64,000 nt of DNA from Trebonia kvetii (GTDB lineage: Bacteria; Actinomycetota; Actinomycetes; Streptosporangiales; Streptosporangiaceae): NCBI RefSeq assembly GCF_007827045.1, contig NZ_RPFW01000002.1:558001-622000 (forward strand), read 5' to 3'. Positions 33,793 to 42,427 of the stretch are shown in pieces. Both the position numbers and the translations under genes were made by a program. The notes under the pieces were generated by a model. The model did not search any database and was not told the DNA's origin. It worked only from the letters and a program-made list of their open reading frames with translations. Every line of letters begins with the position of its first letter. The first letter of the stretch is position 1.

Positions 33793-34323
33793 ATGGGGAT
33801 TGTCCCTGCGGATGCCGCGGTGCGATCGGCGCGGGTCGGGCGGATCATGGCCGGCGTCACCGTCGCCGTGCTCGCCGCCGATCAGGTCAGCAAGTCGCTG
33901 GTGCTCGCCGCGAATCCGACCGGCGACGTGGGCATCGGCTGGGTCTCCGTGCGCCTGGTGCGTAACACGGGCGCCAGCGGCGGTCTCGCCTCCGGCCACC
34001 CGGTTCTCGTCACGCTGTCCGCCTTGGCGGTCACCGCGGTCGCCGCCACGTTCGCGCTGCGCGCCCGCAGCCGTGGCGTCGCGCTGTGCCTGGCCGCGGT
34101 GCTCGGCGGTGCGGCCGGAAATCTCGCCGACCGGATCTTCCGCGCGCCGGGCTTCGGGCGCGGCGGAGTCGTCGACTGGATCCACTTCGGCGGCCGCGGC
34201 GGGTCGCTCGACCTGGCCGACCTCGCGATCCAGTTCGGCGTGCTCGGGGCCGTCGTCGTTATCCTGGCAAGCGGCCGGGCCAGCACCGCCAGCGAGCCCC
34301 GCCATCAGGAAGATCACCCATAG
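33793..34323 (+). CDS. lspA: Lipoprotein signal peptidase (signal peptidase II)
   Basis: Membrane aspartic protease that removes signal peptides from prolipoproteins after diacylglyceryl transfer. The 176-residue protein has four hydrophobic segments and the conserved motifs ADQVSKSLV, LVRNTGASGG, GNLADR followed by GGVVDWIHF, and LADLAI. The likely catalytic Asp pair is D128 and D143. In most LspA the third motif reads NxGAxFG and the last FNxADxAI; here they are slightly divergent (GASGGLAS, LDLADLAI). ATG 33793 lies 7 bases after a possible TATGGT -10, so the mRNA may be leaderless. The many lipoprotein binding proteins of the window would be substrates. It is not next to lgt or rluD; a paralogue elsewhere is possible. 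Confidence 0.85.
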   Translation: MGIVPADAAVRSARVGRIMAGVTVAVLAADQVSKSLVLAANPTGDVGIGWVSVRLVRNTGASGGLASGHPVLVTLSALAVTAVAATFALRARSRGVALCLAAVLGGAAGNLADRIFRAPGFGRGGVVDWIHFGGRGGSLDLADLAIQFGVLGAVVVILASGRASTASEPRHQEDHP

Positions 34324-34475
34324 CCCTGGAGCGGGGAAACCGATGGGAATCGAGTGGATGCTGATAGTGCGCTGAGGGAGGGTCTTCAGCGGCCACTCAG
34401 TTTCACCGGGCATAAACGGGTCATGATCGGGAGCCGGACCGCGCCAGCATGCGCCCAACCGGGCGGAGACGCGGC

Positions 34476-35858
34476 ATGACCACGGTGGCGCAGCGGCGGG
34501 GCGCACCGCCCGCGGACGCGCCAGGCAGCCTGCCGCGCTCCGCCGTTCGCGCACGCCCGCGCCTCGTCCTTGCGCTGATCGGCGCCGGGGCGGTCGCGGT
34601 GCTCGGGCTGTGGTGGCACGGGACGCCGTCGCTGCACGGTTTCGGCGACTGGCTGACCAACGCGGGCCGGATCACTGGCCTCGAGGCGGGCTACGGGGTG
34701 ATCATTCTCGTCGCGCTGATGGCGCGCATTCCGCCGGTCGAGCGGGGTGTCGGCGCGGACCGCCTGGCCCGGTGGCACGCCATGGGCGGCCGGTACGTCA
34801 TCGGGCTGATCGTGGCGCACGCGCTGCTGATCATCTGGGGATACGCGGTCACCGCGCACACGGCGGTGACGAGCCAGACCTGGACGCTGCTCAAGAGTTA
34901 TCCCGACATCCTCATGGCGTCGGTCGCCGGGCTGCTGCTCGTCATGATCGGCATCGTCTCCGCCCGGGCCGTGCGGCCGCGCATGCGCTACGAGACCTGG
35001 TACTACCTGCACTTCTACACCTACCTGGCGGTCGCGCTCGCGTTCAGCCACCAGTTCGCCGACGGCGCCGAGTTCATGACGAACACCGCCGCCCGCGTCG
35101 CCTGGTCCGCCCTGTACATCGCGGTGGCCGCGGCCATCGTCTGGTACCGGTTCATCACTCCGGTCAGGCAGGCGGCGCGGCACAAGTACCGGGTGCTGAA
35201 CGTCAGGTCCGAGGCACCCGGGGTGGTGTCGATCGTGATCGGCGGACATGGCCTGTCCGCGCTGCGGGCGGAGTCCGGCCAGTTCTTCCGCTGGCGTTTC
35301 CTCGCCCGTGGCCTGTGGTGGACGTCAGCCCCGTACTCGCTGTCCGCCCCGCCGCAGCGGGACCGGCTGCGCATCACGGTCAAGGCGGTCGGCGACCACA
35401 GTCAGGCGCTGCGGCGGCTGAAGCCGGGCACCCGAGTGATCGCCGAGGGCCCCTACGGGGCCATGACCGGGGCGGCGCGCAGCCGCAGCAAGGTGCTGCT
35501 GATCGCCGGCGGCGTCGGCATCACACCGCTGCGCGCGCTGCTCGAATCGCTGCCGGCCGCGCCCGGAGACCTCACCCTCATCTACCGGGTGAGCAGCATG
35601 CGCGACGCGGTGTTCCGCGAGGAGCTCAAGCAGCTCGCCGACCGCCGCGGTGCGAAGGTCTGGTTCGTCGCCGGCAGCCGCACCGAGCTGGACGGAAATC
35701 CGCTGACCGGCGGGGAGCTGACCAGGCGCGTGCCCGGTCTCGTCGACCACGACGTCTACCTGTGCGGACCGCCGGGGCTGACCGCCGCCGTCACCCGCGA
35801 ACTGCTCGACGCCGGGGTGCGCCGCAGGCACATCCATCACGAGTCCTTCGAGTTCTGA
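34476..35858 (+). CDS. Membrane-anchored ferredoxin reductase-like flavoprotein (ferric reductase-type TM domain)
   Basis: A 460-residue two-part protein. The first 220 residues are a ferric-reductase-like membrane domain of about six helices with His residues in helices (WHAMGGRYVIGLIVAHALL, YYLHFYTYLAVALAFSHQF) that could bind heme. The C-terminal part is a ferredoxin:NADP reductase module: FAD motif SAPYSLSAPP (RxYSxS-like), GPYGAM, the NAD(P) motif LLIAGGVGITPLRALL and the terminal YLCGPPGLT. ATG 34476 has GGAG 8 bases upstream and is preferred to the ATG at 34449. An FMN-binding protein follows by 27 bases. Together they probably move electrons from NAD(P)H across the membrane to an unknown acceptor. 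Confidence 0.85.
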   Translation: MTTVAQRRGAPPADAPGSLPRSAVRARPRLVLALIGAGAVAVLGLWWHGTPSLHGFGDWLTNAGRITGLEAGYGVIILVALMARIPPVERGVGADRLARWHAMGGRYVIGLIVAHALLIIWGYAVTAHTAVTSQTWTLLKSYPDILMASVAGLLLVMIGIVSARAVRPRMRYETWYYLHFYTYLAVALAFSHQFADGAEFMTNTAARVAWSALYIAVAAAIVWYRFITPVRQAARHKYRVLNVRSEAPGVVSIVIGGHGLSALRAESGQFFRWRFLARGLWWTSAPYSLSAPPQRDRLRITVKAVGDHSQALRRLKPGTRVIAEGPYGAMTGAARSRSKVLLIAGGVGITPLRALLESLPAAPGDLTLIYRVSSMRDAVFREELKQLADRRGAKVWFVAGSRTELDGNPLTGGELTRRVPGLVDHDVYLCGPPGLTAAVTRELLDAGVRRRHIHHESFEF

Positions 35859-35887
35859 CCAGCCCGCAATCCGAAGAAAGGCAAAGC

Positions 35888-36424
35888 ATGCGCCGCGTCA
35901 TCCTGGCGATCGTCTCCACGGCCATCGGGCTGGTCTTCCTGCTGTCCTTCAAGACGCATACCCAGTCAGCGCTCGGCACTCCGGCCGCCGCCCTCGGCAC
36001 GCCCACGCCGGGCAGCGGCGGCACGGCAAGCGCGGGCGCCACCCCATCCGCGACCGCGAGTTCGGCCGCCCCGAGCTCAGCGAAGAAGGGCGGCTCGACT
36101 CCCGCGGCCAGCGGGTCGGGCAGTGCGACGCCGGGCGCCGCGAGCCCGTCGAAAACGCTGACCGGCGAGGCGATCGACACGATCTACGGCCCTGTCCAGG
36201 TGAAGATCACGGTGAAGGGCGGCAAAATCACCGCGGTCACCGCGACCGAGTACCCGCAAGACACTCCGCGCGACTACCAGATCAACTCCTACGCGATCCC
36301 CGCGCTCAACTCCGAGACGCTGCAGGCGAGCAGTGCCGACATCGACTCGATCTCCGGCGCCACCTACACGTCGCAGGGCTACATCGGGTCGCTGCAGAAC
36401 GCGCTGGACCATGCGGGCCTGTAG
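35888..36424 (+). CDS. Secreted FMN-binding domain protein
   Basis: A 178-residue protein with an N-terminal membrane or signal segment (RRVILAIVSTAIGLVFLLSF), a Ser/Ala/Gly-rich linker of about 65 residues and a C-terminal FMN-binding domain. The domain has YGPVQVKITVKGGKIT and SISGATYTS, the SGAT motif whose Thr accepts covalent FMN in NqrC/RnfG-like proteins. AAAGG lies a few bases before ATG 35888. It is 27 bases after the membrane ferredoxin reductase and is probably its extracellular electron acceptor, as in other pairs of this type. Confidence 0.85.
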   Translation: MRRVILAIVSTAIGLVFLLSFKTHTQSALGTPAAALGTPTPGSGGTASAGATPSATASSAAPSSAKKGGSTPAASGSGSATPGAASPSKTLTGEAIDTIYGPVQVKITVKGGKITAVTATEYPQDTPRDYQINSYAIPALNSETLQASSADIDSISGATYTSQGYIGSLQNALDHAGL

Positions 36425-36450
36425 CCGCCTGCCTGCCAGCGTGGTGCCGC

Positions 36451-37743
36451 CTAGTACTTGGCGGCGATGGGCAGGTCGATGGCGGGGAACCTGGTGAGAA
36501 TCTCGATGCCGTAGTCGGTGACCACGACCTCTTCCTCGATGCGGGCGGCGGAGATCCCGTCGGCGGCCGGGCAGTAGGTCTCCATGGCGAAGACCATGCC
36601 CGCCTTGAGCTCGATCGGGTGCTCGAGGCTGTTGAGCCGGGAGATGATCGGCCGTTCGTGCAGGCCCAGGCCGAGGCCGTGCGCGAACTGCAGGCCGAAC
36701 GCGGCCAGCTCGCTGTCGAAGCCGAAGTCCTGCGCCCGCGGCAGCGTGCGCGCCACTGTGTCGGAGGACACGCCGGGTTTGATCGCGTCGAGTGCCGCGT
36801 CCATCCACTCACGCGCCTGCTGATAGGCGTCGCGCTGCCCGGGTGTCGCCCAGCCCACCCCGAAGGTGCGGTAGTAGCAGGTGCGGTAGCCGTTGTAGGA
36901 GTGGATGATGTCGAAGAACGCCTGGTCACCGGGCCGGATGATGCGATCGGTGAAGTTGTGCGGATGCGGGTTGCAGCGCTCGCCGGAGATCGAGTTGACC
37001 GCCTCGACCTGGTCGCTGCCGAGCTCGTAGAGCCGCTTGTTCGCCAGGGCCACGATCTCGTTCTCGCGGCGGCCGGGGCGCAGGAACTCGGCGATGTCCT
37101 GGTAGACGCCGTCCACCATCGCCGCCGCCTGGTTGAGCAGCATGATCTCGTCCGGTGACTTGATCACCCGGGCGTCGAGCATCGGCTGCTGCGCGTCGGC
37201 GACGGCGATGCCCTGCCGCTGCAGCTCGAACAGGAACGGCGGCTCTACGATGTCGATGCCGAGCGGCGAGCCGAGCACGCCCGCCTCGGCGAGCAGCGAC
37301 TTGATCTCGGTGACCGCGTCCCGCATCAGGCCGGCCTCGGGGGCGACCGCGCCGCGGAAGCCCAGGAAGCCCGGCCGCCAGTTCTCGTCGGGCAGCCACT
37401 GCGAGTACAGCTTGTGGTGCCTGACCGCCGAACCGAAGTCCCACTCCACCGGGGGCCGGTCGCGCAGCAGCAGCGCGTAGCGGATCATCTTGTCGCCGAG
37501 CGCGCCGCCGATCCAGGTCTGGGTCGTGTACCTGATGTTGTAGAAGTCGAACAGCAGGAACGCGCCGCAGTCGCTCTCCCGCAGCGCCTGCTGCGCGCGA
37601 TCGAGCCGGTAGCGGCGGAGCCGGTCGAAGTCGACGCGCGCCTCGTAGTCGACGCCCATGTGGCCGGGCGCGCCGATCGGCCGCACCCCGGCCGGACGCT
37701 GCGACGGCCGTTCGTATCGCGCGACTTCTGACGGCTCAGGCAT
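36451..37743 (-). CDS. M24-fold (Xaa-Pro peptidase/creatinase/DddP-type) protein with an altered metal site
   Basis: A 430-residue protein of the pita-bread (M24) superfamily, full length. An N-terminal creatinase-like domain (residues 35-190) precedes the catalytic fold. Of the five metal ligands of M24 peptidases, the first Asp (D278), the His (H355 in AHGLGLGLHE) and the two Glu (E388 in METY, E403-405 in EEEVVVT) are recognisable. The second Asp, expected in GYxxDxxRT, is Cys289 in GYRTCYYRT. Metal-independent creatinase and DddP are relatives with altered sites, so a lyase or amidinohydrolase-like reaction is possible. The ATG abuts the TAG of the upstream dehydrogenase gene, so the two form an operon. 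Confidence 0.75.
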   Translation of the reverse strand: MPEPSEVARYERPSQRPAGVRPIGAPGHMGVDYEARVDFDRLRRYRLDRAQQALRESDCGAFLLFDFYNIRYTTQTWIGGALGDKMIRYALLLRDRPPVEWDFGSAVRHHKLYSQWLPDENWRPGFLGFRGAVAPEAGLMRDAVTEIKSLLAEAGVLGSPLGIDIVEPPFLFELQRQGIAVADAQQPMLDARVIKSPDEIMLLNQAAAMVDGVYQDIAEFLRPGRRENEIVALANKRLYELGSDQVEAVNSISGERCNPHPHNFTDRIIRPGDQAFFDIIHSYNGYRTCYYRTFGVGWATPGQRDAYQQAREWMDAALDAIKPGVSSDTVARTLPRAQDFGFDSELAAFGLQFAHGLGLGLHERPIISRLNSLEHPIELKAGMVFAMETYCPAADGISAARIEEEVVVTDYGIEILTRFPAIDLPIAAKY

Positions 37744-38676
37744 CTAGGGCTCCTCGGGTGCGAGCCCGTCGTCGACCGGCACGTTCTCCGGCTCGATCTG
37801 GTACCCGGACCGGCGGGCCTGCTCCAGGACCAGGGTAGCGAAGTCCTGCTCGGTGTAGCCGGCGCCGATGGCCTGCGCGATCATCATGTCTGTCGCCGCG
37901 GCGAGCGGCATCGGCACGCCGAGCTCCTTGCCAGCCGACAGGCCGAGCTGAAGGTCCTTGCGGAGCAGCACGTTGGTGAACGTCGGGTGGAAGTCCAGGT
38001 TGACCAGGGCCGGGGACTTGTAGCGGGTGAACTCGGAACCCAGCACGGACGCGTTGAGGAACTCAAGGAACGCGGCCCGGCTGACCCCGCCGCGCTCGGC
38101 GAGCACGGTGATCTCGGCGAGAGACTGGATGACCACGCCGAGGAACACGTTGTGCGCGATCTTGACCAGCCGGGCCGTCTCGCCCTCGCCGACGTAGGTG
38201 ACGCCGCGTCCCCAGGTCGCGAGCAGCGGCTGGGCCTCGTCGAACGCGGAGCGCGGGCCCGAGGCGGCCACGGTGAGCTTGCCGGCCGCGATCACCTTGG
38301 GATTGCCGCTGACCGGGGCGGCGAGGAACTGCACGCCATCCGCCTCGACGCGGGCGCGGACACGCGCCGACGCCTCGGGCGAAACGGTGGAGGAGTCGAC
38401 GATGAGCTTCGGCCTGCCGCCCGTGGTGAGCAGCCCGTCCGGACCGTCGATGACCGCTTCCAGGTCCTTGTCGGCCGAGACCATGATGAACACGATCTCT
38501 CTGGCGGCGAGGGCAGCCGGGCTGTCGGCGATCTCCGCGCCGAACTCGGCGAGCGGCTCGCACTTCGCCCGCGTCCTGTTCCACGCCGCCACGTCATAAC
38601 CGGCGTTGAGCAGGCGCAAGGCGAGCTGGTACCCCATACGCCCGGTACCGATCCACCCGACGGTAGGCGCGGTCAT
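37744..38676 (-). CDS. 3-hydroxyisobutyrate dehydrogenase-like NAD(P)-dependent oxidoreductase
   Basis: A 310-residue beta-hydroxyacid dehydrogenase. The N-terminal Rossmann motif is VGWIGTGRMGYQLALRLL, the substrate-site stretch is DSSTVSPEAS, the family signature APVSGNPKVIAAGKLTV has the Gly-rich turn, and the catalytic Lys is in LVKIAHNVFLG. Preferred substrates of the family are small 3-hydroxy acids such as 3-hydroxyisobutyrate or tartronate semialdehyde. ATG 38676 has GAGGAGG five bases upstream. It is followed without gap by the M24 protein gene and preceded by a region with several palindromes. Confidence 0.88.
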   Translation of the reverse strand: MTAPTVGWIGTGRMGYQLALRLLNAGYDVAAWNRTRAKCEPLAEFGAEIADSPAALAAREIVFIMVSADKDLEAVIDGPDGLLTTGGRPKLIVDSSTVSPEASARVRARVEADGVQFLAAPVSGNPKVIAAGKLTVAASGPRSAFDEAQPLLATWGRGVTYVGEGETARLVKIAHNVFLGVVIQSLAEITVLAERGGVSRAAFLEFLNASVLGSEFTRYKSPALVNLDFHPTFTNVLLRKDLQLGLSAGKELGVPMPLAAATDMMIAQAIGAGYTEQDFATLVLEQARRSGYQIEPENVPVDDGLAPEEP

Positions 38677-38718
38677 GCTTCCTCCTCGCGAAAACCCAGC
38701 ACACAGAGCCCCGACGAT

Positions 38719-38771
38719 GAGCAATGCTCACTGCACAGGTTGCAATCGTTTGCAAAGCTATTGTTCGCAAT
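38719..38771. promoter_or_regulatory. Three stacked palindromes upstream of the dehydrogenase/M24 operon
   Basis: GAGCAATGCTC (38719-38729), TTGCAA-TCGT-TTGCAA (38740-38755) and ATTG-TTCG-CAAT (38760-38771) follow each other in an AT-richer stretch 43-95 bases before the dehydrogenase start. All share GCAA/TTGC half-sites. They fit a regulatory region; the adjacent GntR protein is the obvious candidate but has a different repeat upstream. Confidence 0.35.
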
Positions 38772-38810
38772 GCTGTCGAGAACCGCCGTCAATGTCAAGT
38801 CAGCCCGCCG

Positions 38811-39491
38811 TCAGGCGAAGATCTCCGGATGCCCGGCCAGCTCACTACGGGTGCGGCGGATGTGCATCACGAGGACACGCTCGGCGTCTTCCGGGTCCGC
38901 GCGGCGGATGCAATCGATCAGCAGCTGGTGCTCCAGGTGAGTCGCGCCGAGGCCGGCCCGGCCCACGGCCATCCGGGTGAACTCGCGGCGGTAATGCTGG
39001 GTGCTGTTCCACATCCGCGCGATGATCTCGCGCGTCTCCCCCGGTCCCGCGGCCGCGTAGCTGGCCCAGTGAAACGCGCGGTCGGCGCGGAGGAACGCGG
39101 CGACGTCGCCGTCCGCCGCCTCCATCGCCTTGGCGAATTCGGTCATTCGCGCGATGGCACCGCCGTCGAGCGAAGGCAGCGACGCGCGCAGCAGCAGCGG
39201 CTCGAGGCGCTCCCTGATCTGGTACAGCTCGGCGCACTCGGCCAGGGTCAGCTTCGCCACCCAGGCACCGGAGTTCGCGACCAGGGTCACCAGGCCTTCC
39301 GCCTGGAGTACCCGCAGCGCCTCGCGGACCGGCATGCGGCTCGCGCCCGAGCGGGACGCCACGTCCTCCTGCCTGATCCGCTCCCCTGGCCGGTAGCTGC
39401 CGTCGAGTATCGCGGTGCGCAGCGCGTCGGCGATCCTGACGCTCGCGCCGCCATGACCGTCGAGGCCGCCCTGGCCGGCGGGGCCGGTCAC
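38811..39491 (-). CDS. GntR-family transcriptional regulator, FadR/FCD type
   Basis: A 226-residue regulator with a winged-helix domain (RIADALRTAILDGSYRPGERIRQ, then SRMPVREALRVLQAEGLV) and a C-terminal FCD ligand domain. The FCD metal site is visible as Asp/His residues in DRAFHWASYAAAG and HLEHQLLIDCIRRAD and HIRRT. FCD proteins usually sense small carboxylates. The start is GTG 39491, overlapping the stop of the VOC gene (GTGA); the longer frame upstream lies inside that gene. A repeated TGTATCCAATC in the divergent promoter between the VOC and E1 genes is the probable target. Confidence 0.88.
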   Translation of the reverse strand: MTGPAGQGGLDGHGGASVRIADALRTAILDGSYRPGERIRQEDVASRSGASRMPVREALRVLQAEGLVTLVANSGAWVAKLTLAECAELYQIRERLEPLLLRASLPSLDGGAIARMTEFAKAMEAADGDVAAFLRADRAFHWASYAAAGPGETREIIARMWNSTQHYRREFTRMAVGRAGLGATHLEHQLLIDCIRRADPEDAERVLVMHIRRTRSELAGHPEIFA

Positions 39492-40015
39492 CGCTCCGGG
39501 TGGCCCGGATGCCACAGCATCACCGTCGCCCCGTCCCGTTCGTATGCCTTGCCGCCCGGGTAGCTGACCAGCTCGAACTGCATGCCCCAGGGAGCGAGGA
39601 AGTACCGCCAGCGCTGCCCGGCCGAGGCGTTCCTGCTTGCTACCGGGCCGGCCAGCAGCCTGACGCCCTTGCTCTCCAGGTAGGCGCACGCCTCGTCCAT
39701 GTCGTCGACATACAGCGCGACGTGGTGGCCGCCCAGGTCGCTGTTGCGCGGCACGTCGCGCTGGCCATCGTGCGGCTCATACTCGAAGACCTCGAAGTTC
39801 AGCCCGAAGCCACACCGGTAGAAGCGGATCTGCCGCACCGCGCGGCGCGGGTCGACGTTCAGGTGCTCGCGCATCCAGTCGTCGTCGTGCCGCATCTCCG
39901 GCAGCGCGTACGCGAACTCGCAGCCGAGCACGTGCACGAGGAATTCGTGCGCCTGCTCGATGTCGGGCACGGTGATCCCGATGTGATCGCCGCCCCGCAG
40001 CCCCGGTATGCCCAT
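39488..40015 (-). CDS. VOC-family metalloprotein (two-module glyoxalase/extradiol-like)
   Basis: A 175-residue protein with two VOC modules. All four expected metal ligands are present: His in GGDHIGITVPD, Glu in LNFEVFEYEP, His in GGHHVALYVDD and Glu in MQFELVSYPGG. The length and complete site suggest an active lyase, isomerase or dioxygenase rather than a binding protein. ATG 40015 has AGGAGG six bases upstream. It is transcribed with the GntR gene (overlap) and divergently from the E1/E2 genes, so it probably acts in the same catabolic route. Substrate unknown. Confidence 0.85.
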   Translation of the reverse strand: MGIPGLRGGDHIGITVPDIEQAHEFLVHVLGCEFAYALPEMRHDDDWMREHLNVDPRRAVRQIRFYRCGFGLNFEVFEYEPHDGQRDVPRNSDLGGHHVALYVDDMDEACAYLESKGVRLLAGPVASRNASAGQRWRYFLAPWGMQFELVSYPGGKAYERDGATVMLWHPGHPER

Positions 40016-40035
40016 GGATCCTCCTGTCCCGTGAC

Positions 40036-40108
40036 TGTATCCAATCAGATGGTAGATGAACATAATTTGCCCGAACGGGTGCAGCTGACTCTTGATATGT
40101 ATCCAATC
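40036..40108. promoter_or_regulatory. Paired TGTATCCAATC sites in the VOC-gntR / E1 divergent promoter
   Basis: TGTATCCAATC occurs exactly at 40036-40046 and again at 40098-40108, 62 bases apart (about six helical turns), in the 147-base divergent intergenic region. The pair flanks an AT-rich stretch (AACATAATTTG). The half-site resembles the GTATAC-type targets of FCD GntR proteins, and the gntR gene is adjacent. Confidence 0.5.
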
Positions 40109-40162
40109 TGCGGTTAGCGTGGCGAGCGTTCATGACCGCAAGAGACCCGCTGGAGGTGCGGA

Positions 40163-42376
40163 ATGCCTCGCGTCAAGCGCCTCGTGCCGGCGGCGGAGTG
40201 GAGCGAGCTGTCCACGACGGCGGCGGACTGGAAGGCGGCGGACCCCGCGCTGCTCGCCACGATGCTCGGCCAGCTGCACCTGATCCGCGCCTTCGAGGAG
40301 ACCGTGCTCGAGCTGGCGGGCGAGGGCCTGGTGCACGGTCCCGCGCACTCCTCCATCGGCCAGGAGGGCGGCGCGGTCGGCTCGATCGTGTCGCTGCGAT
40401 CGACGGACGCGGTCAACGGTTCGCACCGGGGCCACCACCAGTTCCTCGCCAAGGCGCTCACCCACGTCACGAAGGGCTCGCTCGCCCCGGACGACCTGGT
40501 GACCCCCGCGGTCGGCGAGGTGCTGCGGCGGACACTGGCCGAGATCCTCGGCCTAGCACAGGGCTACTGCGGCGGACGCGGCGGCTCCATGCACCTGCAG
40601 TGGTTCGAGGCCGGCGCGCTCGGCACCAACGCGATCGTCGGCGGTGGCGTGCCGATGGCCCTGGGCAACTCCTGGGCCCAGAAACATTCGTCGGCACCCG
40701 GATCCGGCAGCGATCTGACTGTCACCTACTTCGGTGACGGGGCGGTCAACATCGGGTCGGTACTTGAGTCGCTCAACCTCGCGTCGGCGTGGCGGCTGCC
40801 CGTCTGCTTCTTCATGGAGAACAACGGCTACGCGGTGTCCACCACCGTCGAGGAGGCCACCGGGGAGCCCCGGCTGTCGGCCCGCGCCGTCGGTTTCGGC
40901 GTCACCGCCTGGCGGGTCGACGGCATGGACCCGCTCGCGGTGCACCTGGCCATGGAGCGGGCGGCCGAACGGCTGAGGTCCGGCAAGGGACCCGTCGTGA
41001 TCGAGGCGCTCGTCTACCGGTTCTTCCACCAGAACGGGCCGTATCCCGGCTCCGCGTTCGGCTACCGGACCAAGGAGGAAGAGGCCGCGTGGCGCGCCCG
41101 CGACCCGCTGGACCTGGTCGCGCGCGAGATGACACGGCTTGGTCTCATCGACGAGGCTGGAGTGGCCGCGGTGCGGGCGCAGGCGCTCGACGCGATGAAG
41201 ACCGTCGCCGCCGCGCTCGTCGAGCCCGACCCGTCACCCGGCGCGAAGCCCGGGCAGCGGCGGATCAAGCCCGACCTGTGGCCCGACCCGGCGTTCGTCA
41301 ACGTCGGCATCCGCGGCAACCTGTCGGAGATCGCCGGGGCACGCACCGCCGAGCGTTCCTCGTTCACCGGACAGCTGCGGCAGGGGAAGTTCATCGAGGC
41401 CGTGGCGGCGGTGATGGACCGGCGGATGGGCGACGATCCCCGGATCGTCGTGCTCGGCGAGGACGTGCACAAGCTCAACGGGGGCACCAACGGCGCGACA
41501 CGGGGCCTGGCGAAGAAGTATCCGGGCCGCATCCTCGGCACGCCGATCAGCGAGAACGCCTTCGCCGGCCTGGGCGGCGGCCTGGCGCTCGACGGCCGGT
41601 TCCGCCCGGTCGTGGAGTTCATGTACCCGGACTTCCTGTGGGTCGCCGCCGACCAGGTGTTCAACCAGATCGGCAAGGCCAGGCACATGTTCGGCGGCAG
41701 GAACCCGGTGCCGCTCGTGCTGCGCACCAAGGTCGCGATGGGCTCGGGCTACGGATCGCAGCACCTGATGGACCCGGCGGGCGTGTTCGCCACCAGCGCC
41801 GGCTGGCGGATCATGGCAGCGTCCACCCCGTTCGACTACGTGGGCCTGCTGAACACCGCGCTGGCGGTCGACGACCCGGTGCTGATGCTCGAGCACGTCG
41901 ACCTGTACGGATCCGATGGCGAGATCCCGGTCGACGACCTGGATTACCAGATCCCGTTCGGCACGGCGGCGGTGCGCAGGACGGGTTCCGACGTCACCGT
42001 GCTGACGTACCTGTCGATGGTGGCGGTCGCGGCGGAGGCGATAGAGGCGGCCGGCATCGACGCCGAGCTGATCGACCTGCGGTTCCTCGACCGGGCGTCG
42101 CTCGACTGGGACACCGTCGGCGCATCGGTCCGCAAGACCAACGCGGTGCTGATCGTCGAGCAGGGCACCCTCGGTACCTCGTACGGCGGCTGGCTGGCGG
42201 ATGAGATCCAGCGCAGGTTCTTCGACTGGCTCGACCAGCCGGTCCAGCGGGTCACCGGGGCGGAGTCGTCGCCGTCGATCTCCAAGGTCCTCGAGCAGGC
42301 CGCGATCGCGAAGACGTCGGACGTCGTTGCTGGGCTGGAACGGGTTCGGGCGGGCTTTGGAAGGGCGGCTGGCTGA
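40163..42376 (+). CDS. 2-oxoacid dehydrogenase E1, fused alpha and beta subunits
   Basis: Thiamine-diphosphate-dependent E1 of a branched-chain/acetoin/pyruvate-type dehydrogenase complex, 737 residues. The alpha half (1-360) shows HSSIGQEGGAVG, RGHHQFLAK and the ThDP motif GDGAVNIG through ENNGYAVST. The beta half (395-737) shows GEDVHKLNGGTNGATRGL, TPISENAFAGLGGGLAL, EFMYPDF, and PVLMLEHVDLYG. Alpha and beta are joined by a charged linker. Usually they are separate genes. ATG 40163 follows GGAGG. The E2 gene lies 136 bases downstream behind a strong hairpin, and no E3 gene is nearby. The 2-oxoacid cannot be fixed from sequence. Confidence 0.9.
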   Translation: MPRVKRLVPAAEWSELSTTAADWKAADPALLATMLGQLHLIRAFEETVLELAGEGLVHGPAHSSIGQEGGAVGSIVSLRSTDAVNGSHRGHHQFLAKALTHVTKGSLAPDDLVTPAVGEVLRRTLAEILGLAQGYCGGRGGSMHLQWFEAGALGTNAIVGGGVPMALGNSWAQKHSSAPGSGSDLTVTYFGDGAVNIGSVLESLNLASAWRLPVCFFMENNGYAVSTTVEEATGEPRLSARAVGFGVTAWRVDGMDPLAVHLAMERAAERLRSGKGPVVIEALVYRFFHQNGPYPGSAFGYRTKEEEAAWRARDPLDLVAREMTRLGLIDEAGVAAVRAQALDAMKTVAAALVEPDPSPGAKPGQRRIKPDLWPDPAFVNVGIRGNLSEIAGARTAERSSFTGQLRQGKFIEAVAAVMDRRMGDDPRIVVLGEDVHKLNGGTNGATRGLAKKYPGRILGTPISENAFAGLGGGLALDGRFRPVVEFMYPDFLWVAADQVFNQIGKARHMFGGRNPVPLVLRTKVAMGSGYGSQHLMDPAGVFATSAGWRIMAASTPFDYVGLLNTALAVDDPVLMLEHVDLYGSDGEIPVDDLDYQIPFGTAAVRRTGSDVTVLTYLSMVAVAAEAIEAAGIDAELIDLRFLDRASLDWDTVGASVRKTNAVLIVEQGTLGTSYGGWLADEIQRRFFDWLDQPVQRVTGAESSPSISKVLEQAAIAKTSDVVAGLERVRAGFGRAAG

Positions 42377-42427
42377 TGTTTCCTACCAGGGCTGCCGCAT
42401 TGCGAAGGGTCGCTGGGCCCTTGGGGC

